From assembly GCA_002305765.1 (NCBI GenBank), contig DBQU01000049.1, positions 1-64,000 of the forward strand: 64,000 bases of DNA. Reading direction: 5' to 3'. The notes beneath the pieces were generated by a model. It made no database searches. It was given only the letters and a program-made list of their open reading frames with translations, and was not told where the DNA came from. The DNA comes from Deltaproteobacteria bacterium UBA1386 (GTDB lineage Bacteria > Desulfobacterota > Syntrophorhabdia > Syntrophorhabdales > Syntrophorhabdaceae). The translations under genes were made by a program, and so were the position numbers. This document shows positions 48,772 to 57,614 of the stretch, piece after piece (position 1 is the stretch's first letter; each line of letters starts with the position of its first letter).

Positions 48772-50193
48772 TCAAGCGGTTTCGGCCGTCTTCTTGGGGA
48801 GGGTTACGGTGAAGGTGGCACCTCTGTCGGGGATACTTGTCACGGTGATGTCTCCACCGTGAGCACGGGCAATGGCCCGCGCGAGGCTGAGGCCCAGGCC
48901 CAGGCCCGCTTCCGAGCGGCTCCTGTCGCCGCGGTAGAACCTGTCGAAGATGCGGGGAAGGTCTTCCGGCGAGATACCCATGCCGCTGTCACTAACAGTA
49001 AGCGCGATGCGGTTCGAGCCGTCCCGCGAAAGGCGGACATCGACGCTCCCGCCGGAGGGGGTGTATTTGATGGCGTTGTCGATGAGGTTGGCGACCATCC
49101 GCCGGATCATCCTCTTGTCCCCTGCCACGTCAACCGCCTCCTCGATCTCGCAGGTCAGAACGATACCCTTGTCGGAGGCGGCGGGCTCATACAGGTCGCA
49201 GGCCTCGCGCACCAGCTCGGCGGTCTTTATCCTCTCCTGCGGCGGACGGTCCACTCCAGATTCCGTCCTCGATATCATAAGCATGGTGTTGATGGTATCC
49301 AGAAGGCGGTCGCATTCCTCGATGGTGCTCGCCGCCATGTTCTCGAACTCTTCGGGGGACCCGGATGTGCTCAGCGTCACCTCCGCCGCTCCCCGTATTC
49401 GCGTTATCGGGCTCTTCAGATCGTGGGCAATATTGTCGCTCATCTCCTTCATCTCCCTCACGAGCGCCTCGATGCGGTCGAGCATCTCGTTGAAGGTGAC
49501 GGCCAACTGATCGATCTCGTCACCGCGCATGTTGACGGGCACCCTTCGACCAAGCGTCCCTGCGGATATCTCCCGCGCCGTGCGCGTCACGGCCTCCACC
49601 CCCGATACTGCCCGCCTCGCCATGAACCATCCGATACCGGCGGCAAGGACGATGAGAAACCCCATCGTGACGATAAAGATCCGTCTGAAGGCCTCGAGGA
49701 ATCGCGACGATCCCTCGACGGCCTCGCCGATCTGCAGGATGATGTTCGGGCCGAGCGTCACATACAGGATGCGGACCTCGTCCCGGCGCTCGGGCAGGTC
49801 CATCGTCTCAAAGACATGGTCGGCACCCTCCACCAGTTGGCGGATCGCGTTCACGTGAATGCCTATGTCCTTCCAGTAGGACATGTTCGACGAAGAGAAC
49901 GTCACGCCGTCGGCATAGAGCATGCGAAAGAAGACCTTTCGCAAACCGGCGGCCTGGGTTTCCACGACGGCGGCCTTCTTGGCCTCTTCCAGCCCCTCCG
50001 TCGACGCAAGGACGACGTAGCGCCGGGCCTGATTCATGAGTTCCTCGTCCGTCCGGCCACGGACAACAGATGTGACAAGCGTGTAGAAGAGAAAGAAAGC
50101 GACGAAGGAGGAGACGGTGAATATCCCCGCGTACCAGAGGGTGAGTCTCAGGGCCAGCGTATCACGGGTTTTACGGATTTTCCCTGAGGACAT
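48772..50193 (-). CDS. membrane sensor histidine kinase
   Basis: A 473-residue kinase. Two transmembrane helices (about 21-43 and 172-191) bracket a periplasmic sensor of about 130 residues. HAMP follows (about 192-245), then the HisKA box with phospho-acceptor His257 in NIAHDLKSPITR, and an HATPase domain with NLIDNAIKYTPSGG, DSGMGISPED and GLGLGLSLARAIARAHGG. It partners the OmpR-type regulator whose gene overlaps it by 23 bases upstream. The stimulus cannot be inferred; the neighbouring degP is transcribed in the same direction after a gap. Confidence 0.93.
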   Translation of the reverse strand: MSSGKIRKTRDTLALRLTLWYAGIFTVSSFVAFFLFYTLVTSVVRGRTDEELMNQARRYVVLASTEGLEEAKKAAVVETQAAGLRKVFFRMLYADGVTFSSSNMSYWKDIGIHVNAIRQLVEGADHVFETMDLPERRDEVRILYVTLGPNIILQIGEAVEGSSRFLEAFRRIFIVTMGFLIVLAAGIGWFMARRAVSGVEAVTRTAREISAGTLGRRVPVNMRGDEIDQLAVTFNEMLDRIEALVREMKEMSDNIAHDLKSPITRIRGAAEVTLSTSGSPEEFENMAASTIEECDRLLDTINTMLMISRTESGVDRPPQERIKTAELVREACDLYEPAASDKGIVLTCEIEEAVDVAGDKRMIRRMVANLIDNAIKYTPSGGSVDVRLSRDGSNRIALTVSDSGMGISPEDLPRIFDRFYRGDRSRSEAGLGLGLSLARAIARAHGGDITVTSIPDRGATFTVTLPKKTAETA

Positions 50194-50848
50194 AGCCTAC
50201 CCCCCGCACCGTGTGGATAAGCTTGCCGGGAAAATCCCTGTCGATCTTGTCCCGAAGCCTGCATATCCTGGCCTCCACCACGTTCGTCTGGGGATCGAAG
50301 TCGTAGTTCCAGACGTGCTCCATGATCATCGTTTTGGAGACCACCCTGCCGGCGTTGCGCATGAGATATTCGAGGAGTGAGAATTCCATGGGCTGGAGTT
50401 CGATCGTCTTGTGGGCCCTCTTCACCTCCCTGCTCACGAGGTTCACCGAGAGGTCTCCCACGGCAAGCCGCGTCGGCTCGGTGATGCCGCTCGCTCGGCG
50501 CACCAGCGCCTGAACCCTTGCAAGAAGCTCGGTGAAGGCAAAAGGCTTGGTGAGATAGTCGTCGGCACCGGTCTGCAACCCCTTGACACGGTCTTCCACG
50601 GAACCCCGGGCGCTCAAGATGATAACGGGCGTCGCGACCTTGCCCTTTCGCATCTCCCCGACGACGGACAACCCGTCGAGGCCGGGAAGCATGATGTCCA
50701 CGATGGCCGCGTCATAGGGTTCCGTCGTCGCCAGCGTGAGGCCCTCCCTGCCGTCGGTGACATGGTCCACGGCGCACCCCGCGGCCTTCATCCCTTTTAT
50801 GATGAAGGACGCGATCTTTTCATCATCTTCAACGAGCAGTATTCTCAC
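50171..50848 (-). CDS. OmpR/PhoB-family response regulator
   Basis: A 225-residue regulator: receiver (about 1-115, ILLVEDDEKI, phospho-acceptor Asp in AIVDIMLPG, Lys in LTKPFAFTEL) and a winged-helix C-domain (about 128-223, ending IHTVRGVGYVLRE). The start is taken at GTG 50848 because AGGAAAG lies five bases upstream and the family usually begins MRILLVEDD; a GTG eight codons earlier is possible. It pairs with the overlapping kinase gene and would regulate envelope genes. Confidence 0.93.
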   Translation of the reverse strand: MRILLVEDDEKIASFIIKGMKAAGCAVDHVTDGREGLTLATTEPYDAAIVDIMLPGLDGLSVVGEMRKGKVATPVIILSARGSVEDRVKGLQTGADDYLTKPFAFTELLARVQALVRRASGITEPTRLAVGDLSVNLVSREVKRAHKTIELQPMEFSLLEYLMRNAGRVVSKTMIMEHVWNYDFDPQTNVVEARICRLRDKIDRDFPGKLIHTVRGVGYVLRENP

Positions 50849-50941
50849 GGCGCTTTCCTGCGGGCCCGCCACAGGTCACCGGACACGGGACCCTTCATTA
50901 TCCTTGCACAGACGGGGGATATTCGTCAATCGGCGGGCGGC

Positions 50942-51610
50942 TCATGCCCGGCTTTTCCCATCTATGATCCTGAGCAGATCGAGGGGGTGCTCGAGCAGGG
51001 ATCCCGCCCCGTGAGCAACCAATTCTTCCTCTGTCCGAAAACCCCAGAGGGCCCCGGCCGGGTACATTCCCGCATTGCGCGCGGTCTCCATATCGACGTC
51101 GGAATCTCCCACGTATATCAGACGTTCAGGTTCGATCCCCAGCTGCCGGGCGACGGACAGAACACCCGTGGGATCCGGTTTCTCCGGCATTCCGGCCCCG
51201 GCCCCAACGACAACCGGGAATGACCTGCCGGGAAAGAGCGCCTCCACGATCCTCTTTGTCAGATGATCGATCTTGTTGGAAAAGACGGCCCTATTCATCT
51301 TGCGCCTGTCAAGCCCGTCAAGAAGATCCGTGATGCCCTCGTAGGGCCGGGTCTTCTTCAGGCAATTCCTGCCGTATTCCTTCAGCAACGAGTCGCGGCA
51401 CAGGGCGATGCGGGCTTCGTCTCTCGCGTCCTCGGGCAGAGAGCGCACGACAAGATTCCTCATCCCCCTGCCGACGAAGGCCTTGTATTCCGTGAGGCCA
51501 TGCGTCGGAAAACCATGTTCCCTGAGGACGGTGTTCATGGAATCCGCTATGTCCTCCAGCGAATTGACCAGAGTTCCGTCGAGATCGAAGACCACTCCCT
51601 CGAACTTCAT
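50942..51610 (-). CDS. gph: HAD-superfamily phosphatase (phosphoglycolate phosphatase-like)
   Basis: A 222-residue HAD hydrolase. Motif I is VVFDLDGTLVNS with the nucleophile Asp, motif II AVFSNK, motif III includes KPDPTG, and motif IV YVGDSDVDM. A cap of the Gph type lies at about 15-80. It probably removes phosphate from 2-phosphoglycolate or another small phosphoester. The start at 51610 follows GGGAGG; five upstream codons are open. It lies 93 bases upstream of the response-regulator gene, same strand. Substrate is by family only. Confidence 0.85.
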   Translation of the reverse strand: MKFEGVVFDLDGTLVNSLEDIADSMNTVLREHGFPTHGLTEYKAFVGRGMRNLVVRSLPEDARDEARIALCRDSLLKEYGRNCLKKTRPYEGITDLLDGLDRRKMNRAVFSNKIDHLTKRIVEALFPGRSFPVVVGAGAGMPEKPDPTGVLSVARQLGIEPERLIYVGDSDVDMETARNAGMYPAGALWGFRTEEELVAHGAGSLLEHPLDLLRIIDGKSRA

Positions 51611-52086
51611 GATACCTCCCTCCATTTCCTGACCCTCCGTTTCACGGGTAAAGTTTCACTCATGAAGATGGGGGGTTCTTACATTTAGTTAAACCATAGA
51701 ACTGTGGAGCTTTGAAACACTTAATGACAACAACTGCGGCGCCCGCCCCGCGTACCGTCACCCGCCCGCGCTTTTCTTATTCGGGGTGTGCGCCCGGGGT
51801 GGCCGTGCCTGTCAATTACAGTCTTCGGGTGCTGCAACAGTTCTCGAGAACCGGAGTGTGAAGGCTATTTCCACATCATCTTCGCACCGCAATGTGGCCG
51901 ATTCGTCCCGTACTGCGTCTCCTCTGTTACATACCGGTCCTGAGGAGCAGGATCGTACCGTAAAATCTCCTCATTGATCGACCGTTTTCTTCGTAGTGGA
52001 AGGGATAATGAAACGGGGCATGGGGCAGGCGATCCTCCGTAAGAGGCCAGTCAAAAACCCCCTTCGCCCGGGAAAGAAGGGGATCG
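51611..52086. other. 476-base intergenic region between gph-like and LytS-type genes
   Basis: This divergent gap has no credible coding sequence. A GC-rich tract (about 51740-51800) is followed by ordinary sequence; GAAGGGG before the LytS start is the only clear site. I see no tRNA, riboswitch or strong hairpin, and no convincing promoter. Confidence 0.4.
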
Positions 52087-54204
52087 ATGAACTTTCGCAC
52101 CAGACTTCTCATTGTCGTTGCGGTGATGATCGCTGTAAGCGTCTTTTTGTCCTCGGCCACCACCTATGTATCCGCCAGACGACACCTCGAGGCAGCTGCC
52201 AGGAAGCAGATGGAGCAGACGGTGGCTCTCATCGCCAAACAAAGCCAGATAAGCCTTGAAAGATTCAAGATGGACATGGAGCTTCTTGCGGAATCACGCC
52301 TCGTCCGCGACGTCACCAGATCCCCGAAGAACGAAGCACTCGTGCGGGAGATGAATTTACGTTTTCTGGACATCGTAAGGAAGAACAATGTCTATACATC
52401 CATAAACCTCATCGACCGGGACGCCTGGTGCATTGCGTCCTCTTATCCCGACCGCATAGGATACTCCCCCATGCGTCAGATGGTCGCCACACGTTCGGAT
52501 TTCAAGGCTGCCATCGCCGGAGAGGCAACGATCTCCCAGGTGATCCTGAGCCACGGCACGGGGCGCCCCATCATAGCGATCAGCGTCCCCGTGAGGGAAG
52601 GCGGAAGGGTTATGGCCGTGGTGCGCTCCACCCTGGACCTTGATCACATCAACGATCATTTCCTCGCTCCCCAGGAGACCATACTTGGAGCCAAGGCCTA
52701 CGTCTACGACCCGTGGTTGGACATGAACCTGCCCAAGGGCTGGGTGGTCCCCAACGCAATACGGTCCAAACCATACATGCGTCCCGACATCCCTTACCTG
52801 CCTGAGTTGGCGACAAGCCGCAGCGCCATTGTCAGCTATTCCACCAGATCGGGGCGCCGCCTGGCCGCGTTTCTGAAGACCTCAGACCCTGAATTTCTGT
52901 TCGTTGTCGAAAGACCTCTGCGGGATGTTCTCGCGCCTATCGAGACGATGGGCAAGGTTACGCTCGCAACCCTCGTTGTCATGCTCTTTGTCATCACTGT
53001 CGCCGTCTTCAGGATGGCCAGCCCCCTCTTGAAAAAGCTGGAGGGATGCATGGCATTCGTCCGGAACATCGAAGCCGGGATTCTCGACGGGAGACTGGAC
53101 GCAAAGGATACCGACGAGATCTCCGGGCTTGCCCGGGGTCTCAACACCATGGCGCAGAGCCTCAAGGAGAGCCGCAATGCGCTGGAGGAGGCGGAACATT
53201 TGTACCGCGGACTGTTCGAGAACGCGGTAGAAGGGATATTCGTGACCGACCCGGAAGGCATCGTCCTCAACGCCAACCCGGCCTTCGCCTCCCTCGTGGG
53301 ATACGCTTCTCCGGCAGAGGTAGTTGGCAGGAACGTCTCCCTCTATTATTCCACCACAAGGCGCAACCGACTGCTGGATATGCTTGAAACCCACGGAACG
53401 GTCAAGAACTTTGAGATCCTCTTTCACCGGCGTGAGGGATCTCAAAGGAGAGGATCCATCTATGCCCGGGCGGACAAGGACGAAAAGGGAAAGATACTCC
53501 GAATTCAAGGCATCCTCGACGACATCACGGAACAAAGGGAGATCGAAAAGGAGCGGCGCCGGGCGGAAGACGCCGAGCTTCGGTCCGTTCAGGCGAAGCT
53601 TGAGGCCCTCAGGTATCAGATCAATCCTCATTTCCTCTTCAATGTCCTCAATTCCTTAAGCGCCCTCGCCAGAATAAGCCCGCGACAGACCGATCAGCTC
53701 ATTCAACAACTATCCCGCTATCTGCGTTCCACCATCTCCTCGAGCGAATCCGGCTTTGTTCCCTTAAGTCAGGAAATGGGGACCATAGAGAGTTATCTCA
53801 ACATCGAGAAGGTCCGTTTTGAGGATGATCTGATGGTGAACATAGACCTTCCCTCGCAGGCCATGGATGTGCGGGTTCCCGAACTCATACTCCAGCCTAT
53901 CGTGGAAAACGCCGTCAAATACGGGACGAAGACATCGGAACTGCCGCTCAAGATAACCATCGAAGGCTCGGTCACCGATGACCGTCTGCTTCTCCTCAAA
54001 GTCACCAACACCGGGCACTGGGTATCGACAGACGACGGGGGAAGGACCGGAAAAGGAGTGGGTATCGAGAACCTCCGCAAGCGCCTGACCCTCATCTATG
54101 CCGATCAGTACCTCTTACGGACGGAGGAAGACAGCGGGCTGGTCCGTGTTATCATCGGGGTACCGCTGGAAACAGGAAGCAGGCAAACAGGGTCTCAAGG
54201 ATGA
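52087..54204 (+). CDS. LytS-type sensor histidine kinase (dCACHE-HAMP-PAS-His_kinase)
   Basis: A 705-residue kinase. Transmembrane helices at about 8-28 and 296-315 enclose a large dCACHE-like sensor (SPMRQMVATRSDFKAAIAG; PIIAISVPVREGGRVMAVV). HAMP (about 316-368), PAS (about 380-490) and a His_kinase domain follow, with the phospho-acceptor His about 514 in RYQINPHFLFNVLNSL, and an ATPase with PIVENAVKYG and GIGI-like GVGIENLRKRL. The PHFLFN box defines the LytS/YehU class, whose partners carry LytTR domains. The adjacent partner here, however, has only a receiver. Confidence 0.92.
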   Translation: MNFRTRLLIVVAVMIAVSVFLSSATTYVSARRHLEAAARKQMEQTVALIAKQSQISLERFKMDMELLAESRLVRDVTRSPKNEALVREMNLRFLDIVRKNNVYTSINLIDRDAWCIASSYPDRIGYSPMRQMVATRSDFKAAIAGEATISQVILSHGTGRPIIAISVPVREGGRVMAVVRSTLDLDHINDHFLAPQETILGAKAYVYDPWLDMNLPKGWVVPNAIRSKPYMRPDIPYLPELATSRSAIVSYSTRSGRRLAAFLKTSDPEFLFVVERPLRDVLAPIETMGKVTLATLVVMLFVITVAVFRMASPLLKKLEGCMAFVRNIEAGILDGRLDAKDTDEISGLARGLNTMAQSLKESRNALEEAEHLYRGLFENAVEGIFVTDPEGIVLNANPAFASLVGYASPAEVVGRNVSLYYSTTRRNRLLDMLETHGTVKNFEILFHRREGSQRRGSIYARADKDEKGKILRIQGILDDITEQREIEKERRRAEDAELRSVQAKLEALRYQINPHFLFNVLNSLSALARISPRQTDQLIQQLSRYLRSTISSSESGFVPLSQEMGTIESYLNIEKVRFEDDLMVNIDLPSQAMDVRVPELILQPIVENAVKYGTKTSELPLKITIEGSVTDDRLLLLKVTNTGHWVSTDDGGRTGKGVGIENLRKRLTLIYADQYLLRTEEDSGLVRVIIGVPLETGSRQTGSQG

Positions 54205-54327
54205 GGGTGTATCGGGACATTTCGGCTTACCAACGCGCCTCTACGCCTTCCGTTCCGCTTCAGTCGGGGTTGCAGGCAATGGTTTCCCTGGCGGTGGTAG
54301 CGCGTTAAATTTGAGGTTGAAACAACC

Positions 54328-54720
54328 ATGAAGGAAGAACAGGAAAGCGAGATCAGAGTACTCATAGTGGACGATGAACGCCTCGCCCGGGTAAACCTTA
54401 GAGGGCTTCTCGACGAGCATCCTTATGTTCGCGTCGTGGGTGAGGCCAGGAACATTGCGGAGGCCCGGCGGGTCCTGGATGCAACGCAGGTCGACCTCAT
54501 CTTCCTTGACATACAGATGCCCGGCGGGTCCGGATTCGATCTCGTGGAAACGCTGGAGCACCGGCCGCATGTGGTCTTTGTTACCGCCCACGACCATTAT
54601 GTCACGCGGGCGTCGGCGTCGCAGGCCCTCGATTTCCTCCTCAAGCCCGTTGACCCCGATCGCCTGGGCGAATCCCTCCAGAAAGCCCTGAGCTACCGGG
54701 AAGACCGATCAGTCTGTTGA
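54328..54720 (+). CDS. receiver-only response regulator next to LytS-type kinase
   Basis: A 130-residue receiver: LIVDDERLARVNLRGLL, phospho-acceptor Asp in IFLDIQMPGG and Lys in LLKPVDPDRL. It matches the receiver of the LytTR regulator at 33.6-34.4 kb over its whole length, but ends just after the receiver at RSVC; no LytTR domain follows in any frame before the converging gspC gene 81 bases on. It may be a stand-alone phosphate acceptor or a truncated regulator. The gene lies 123 bases after the kinase gene. Confidence 0.9.
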   Translation: MKEEQESEIRVLIVDDERLARVNLRGLLDEHPYVRVVGEARNIAEARRVLDATQVDLIFLDIQMPGGSGFDLVETLEHRPHVVFVTAHDHYVTRASASQALDFLLKPVDPDRLGESLQKALSYREDRSVC

Positions 54721-54801
54721 TAAAGCCCTTGCTCAGTGAGGTTAATGCTGTATCAACGGCCTGTAAGACGATCGACCGGCTTCCCTGGGCATGGCGTGCC
54801 G

Positions 54802-55515
54802 TCACCGGTCCCTGCGATGAGGAGGCACGGGAGAGGGCGGGGCCTTGCTGCCGTCCGAGCGTGGTTCCTCTGGCCCCCTTGATGGCAAAGGTCTTGAAGG
54901 GCGGGGAGAAGGTGGGGCAGCAGGAGGAACGGGGGACGGAGAAGATGACCGCTCTGTGGAAGATGGTCTCGCCTCGGAGGGAGCGGACGTGGCGCTCTTG
55001 CCGCCGCGTTTCGCCTGGTCCATAAGATACACGGACACGGTCTGCTCACCCCTGGAGAGAGCAATGCTGTCTGTGTTTATCTCCGTCACCGAATAGCCCG
55101 CGTAGACAGAGCCTTTCCTCAGTTCCGTCTGTCTCTTCCCCCGTCCGGGAGATGTTGTCGGGTTCTTCTTGTCTTCCACGAAGGCGACACGCTGGTTCCC
55201 ATGCATGATTATGCCACACAGTAAAAGCTCCGGTTTCGGCAGTTCCTTCTTCGCATCGATAGGTATGACCCTTTGAGGATGGAAAAGGTTCATTTCACTG
55301 ACGACGGCATAGTCGGTGGGAAGGGGTTGAGCGGCCTCTTCCGCAGGTCTCTCCGGCAGGACCGTCTCCTTCGGAACGATCCGCGGAAGCTTCAAGCGGT
55401 CGCTCACGGACATCGCCGGGCAGACAACGCCGATACCTGACAGGACCAGGGCGACAGCCAGAAGGACGTTCAGGAGGGTCACATTGCGCGGGATTGACCG
55501 CAGCACCTTCATCAT
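54802..55515 (-). CDS. gspC: type II secretion protein GspC-like (inner-membrane linker)
   Basis: A 237-residue bitopic protein: one transmembrane helix (about 13-35), then a homology-region-like domain (about 70-165) with VVSEMNLFHPQRV, LLLCGIIMHGNQRVAFVED and YAGYSVTEINTDSIAL, the pattern of GspC/PilP domains that contact the secretin. The C-terminal 65 residues are Ser/Pro/Arg-rich instead of a PDZ domain. It is the last gene of the type II operon, whereas gspC usually comes first. It overlaps nothing but starts one base after gspM. Confidence 0.72.
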   Translation of the reverse strand: MMKVLRSIPRNVTLLNVLLAVALVLSGIGVVCPAMSVSDRLKLPRIVPKETVLPERPAEEAAQPLPTDYAVVSEMNLFHPQRVIPIDAKKELPKPELLLCGIIMHGNQRVAFVEDKKNPTTSPGRGKRQTELRKGSVYAGYSVTEINTDSIALSRGEQTVSVYLMDQAKRGGKSATSAPSEARPSSTERSSSPSPVPPAAPPSPRPSRPLPSRGPEEPRSDGSKAPPSPVPPHRRDR

Positions 55516-55516
55516 G

Positions 55517-56071
55517 TCACTTTCCTCCCGCCAGCGAAGACAGGCGCAGCTTCACCATCAGTTCCCTGGGGTCGCGGAAGTTCCGCACCCGCGTGTCCAT
55601 TTCCCTGACGACGATGTAAGGTGTATGGGTCTCGATGCCGAAGAGGACGTCGCTCAAGGCTCTCGTGTCGGGCAGCGCCGCGTCGACGGTAATGGTCACC
55701 ACCTGGAATCTACCCGATTCCTCCGTTTTTTCCACGCGCTCGCTGGTGATGGACCCTCCCCGCCCCGTTATGATACCCTTGACCGCCTCCTGGAGAGCGG
55801 CCGCACACAGTGTCGGCGTCTGCGCCTCGATGGTCTTTGATGCGGCGGCTCCTCTCTTCTCCTTCAAGGCATCGAGCTTCTTTTCGATCCTGGGTCTCCC
55901 GGCGATCGTCTCCATGCACTTCATGAGCAGCCTTTCCCGTACGGCCCTCGTCTCCCTGAGAGAGACCATTTCCTTGCGGGCGTTCACCAAGCCATATTGA
56001 TAGACGGTGAGAGCGGCGAGAACGATGGTCGCGGGGATCGCGTATATGAGGATCCTATTTTCCTTTTTCAT
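55517..56071 (-). CDS. gspM: type II secretion protein GspM-like
   Basis: A 184-residue bitopic protein with one helix (about 8-27, LIYAIPATIVLAALTVYQYG), a coiled-coil (about 30-75) and a ferredoxin-like periplasmic domain (GSITSERVEKTEE, FQVVTITVDAALP) of the GspM/PilO kind. GspM stabilises GspL in the inner-membrane platform. It starts inside the last codons of gspL (17-base overlap). It is PilO-like in layout, as in type II systems outside Enterobacteria. Confidence 0.75.
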   Translation of the reverse strand: MKKENRILIYAIPATIVLAALTVYQYGLVNARKEMVSLRETRAVRERLLMKCMETIAGRPRIEKKLDALKEKRGAAASKTIEAQTPTLCAAALQEAVKGIITGRGGSITSERVEKTEESGRFQVVTITVDAALPDTRALSDVLFGIETHTPYIVVREMDTRVRNFRDPRELMVKLRLSSLAGGK

Positions 56072-57614
56072 CCTTCTTCACCGTCCCTTCCGTCTTTGCC
56101 TCCTCTTTCTTGAACCCTTCCAGCTCCATCCGAAGGACAAAACGCTCCCCGTTGAGCCGTGCGTCCTTCATCGTCGGTGAGGCGAATTCGACCTTCCTGA
56201 AAAGGTCGGACTGCTCCAGGATCGAGAGTACCCCCGTCGCCGAAGCGGCATAACCCTCGATCTCCACCGTCTCTTCCGTGACCCTCGCTCTTGTGAGCCA
56301 CACCGTTTTCGGAAGGAGCAAGGTCAACCCCTTGAGGATATTGAGCGACATGGGCCTCTTCTTCTTGAATTCCTCCATGTGATCCAACTCGCCCTGCAAT
56401 GCTTCCGCCTCCTTCTTCAGCCGTTCCACTTCCATCACATCCTTTCTGAGGGATCGTATCTGCCCCTCAATAGCGGCGATCCTGCGCTTTTCGATCTCAA
56501 GAGGTACGACAACGTAAGGGATCAGCATCATGACGAGAAGCGCGGCAAGTACGAGAGAGGCGACCAGATGGCCCTTCTTCTTTTGCCCCGCACCGCCGCG
56601 TGCAAGATCAAAGGTTGCGAGGCCCGGGAAAAGGGCTTCATGGAGCATGGCCGCGAGAGAAAGGGGGACATTCTTCTGACTTCCCCCGAAGAGTGACATC
56701 GTTTCGCTATCCCCGATCTGTCTGTGCGCGATGTCCGGCAGCACGTCTCCGGCCCCGACACCGTTCTCGGCAACAAGGTACACGGGCCGCGACCCATCGG
56801 CTGCGCCGGCTGCAGCAAGGGCAGCCCTCACATCTTCGTAGCGCCTCTGCGGGTCCTCTTCATCGCCGCACGAATCAAAGGAACCGTAGAAATTACCCGC
56901 CAGGTTATCCTCTTCGACCGACCAGCCTTCGTATCCATAAGGGTCAACGTGAAGGGACACGAAGGTCCTGCTCCCGGCAAGACGCCCGCACAACCGTGCC
57001 ATCTCCACCGAAGGCGTCGATACCTTCACGGGCGGGAGCCCCTTTTTCCTCAGTGCCGCCACGCAGGGATTCAATCTCTCTTTTCTGGCGGCCATGAGAG
57101 TTATGGCGATCCTTTCATCCCTTTCTGCACCGACGACATGATCGTACATGGCGTCGGCGGCCGTGAGGGGAGTAAGCCTGTCGATCTCGTAAGTCACTAC
57201 AGGTCCCATGTTCTCTTTTACGGTCGAGGGCATGTCCGCAGTCCTTATGACAACCCACTCCCTGGGAACACCCAGGAGCACCTTCGAGCCTCTGCGCCCC
57301 AGTTCCTTCATTGCGCGGGACGCGGCGGCGGCAAGATCGTCGGGGGCCGGAAATCCATCTCCTTCAAGGGCGTACCTTCCAGATCCTATGAGCCGCCTGC
57401 GGTTGAGAAAGCGCTCACCCGCTGCCGCTGACACGCATCCCCGTTCCATGCAGACCGCCAGGAAGCGCTCGGGCAGGATGATGCCTTCAACGAGGTTGCA
57501 GTTCAGCGCAGCCCATATTCTCAGGCACAGGGGTTCAACTTTTTCCCTCACGGTCCTCACGTATGCGATGCCTTTCTCAATGGCGGGGCTCAGAGCCAAG
57601 GATCCAATTCTCAT
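56055..57614 (-). CDS. gspL: GspL-like fusion of actin-like (PilM) and PilN-type parts
   Basis: A 519-residue protein. The cytoplasmic part (about 1-345) has actin-like features: KVLLGVPREWVVIRTADMP and ITLMAARKERLNPCVAALRKKG. A transmembrane helix (about 350-372, LVASLVLAALLVMMLIPYVV) is followed by a coiled-coil (about 376-415) and a PilN-like periplasmic domain (TVWLTRARVTEETVEIEGYA). GspL recruits the GspE ATPase. At 519 residues it is longer than the usual 400. It overlaps gspK by four bases. Confidence 0.8.
   Translation of the reverse strand: MRIGSLALSPAIEKGIAYVRTVREKVEPLCLRIWAALNCNLVEGIILPERFLAVCMERGCVSAAAGERFLNRRRLIGSGRYALEGDGFPAPDDLAAAASRAMKELGRRGSKVLLGVPREWVVIRTADMPSTVKENMGPVVTYEIDRLTPLTAADAMYDHVVGAERDERIAITLMAARKERLNPCVAALRKKGLPPVKVSTPSVEMARLCGRLAGSRTFVSLHVDPYGYEGWSVEEDNLAGNFYGSFDSCGDEEDPQRRYEDVRAALAAAGAADGSRPVYLVAENGVGAGDVLPDIAHRQIGDSETMSLFGGSQKNVPLSLAAMLHEALFPGLATFDLARGGAGQKKKGHLVASLVLAALLVMMLIPYVVVPLEIEKRRIAAIEGQIRSLRKDVMEVERLKKEAEALQGELDHMEEFKKKRPMSLNILKGLTLLLPKTVWLTRARVTEETVEIEGYAASATGVLSILEQSDLFRKVEFASPTMKDARLNGERFVLRMELEGFKKEEAKTEGTVKKDEKGK

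Noticed and set aside
47111..50848. DegP and the two-component genes as one CpxAR-like operon.
   Set aside because: A gap of about 170 bases with a phased repeat separates them, and the kinase/regulator sequences are not specifically Cpx-like.
51611..52086. A structured RNA or cyclic-di-GMP riboswitch upstream of the LytS-type gene.
   Set aside because: No consensus riboswitch core or convincing stem series could be found by eye.
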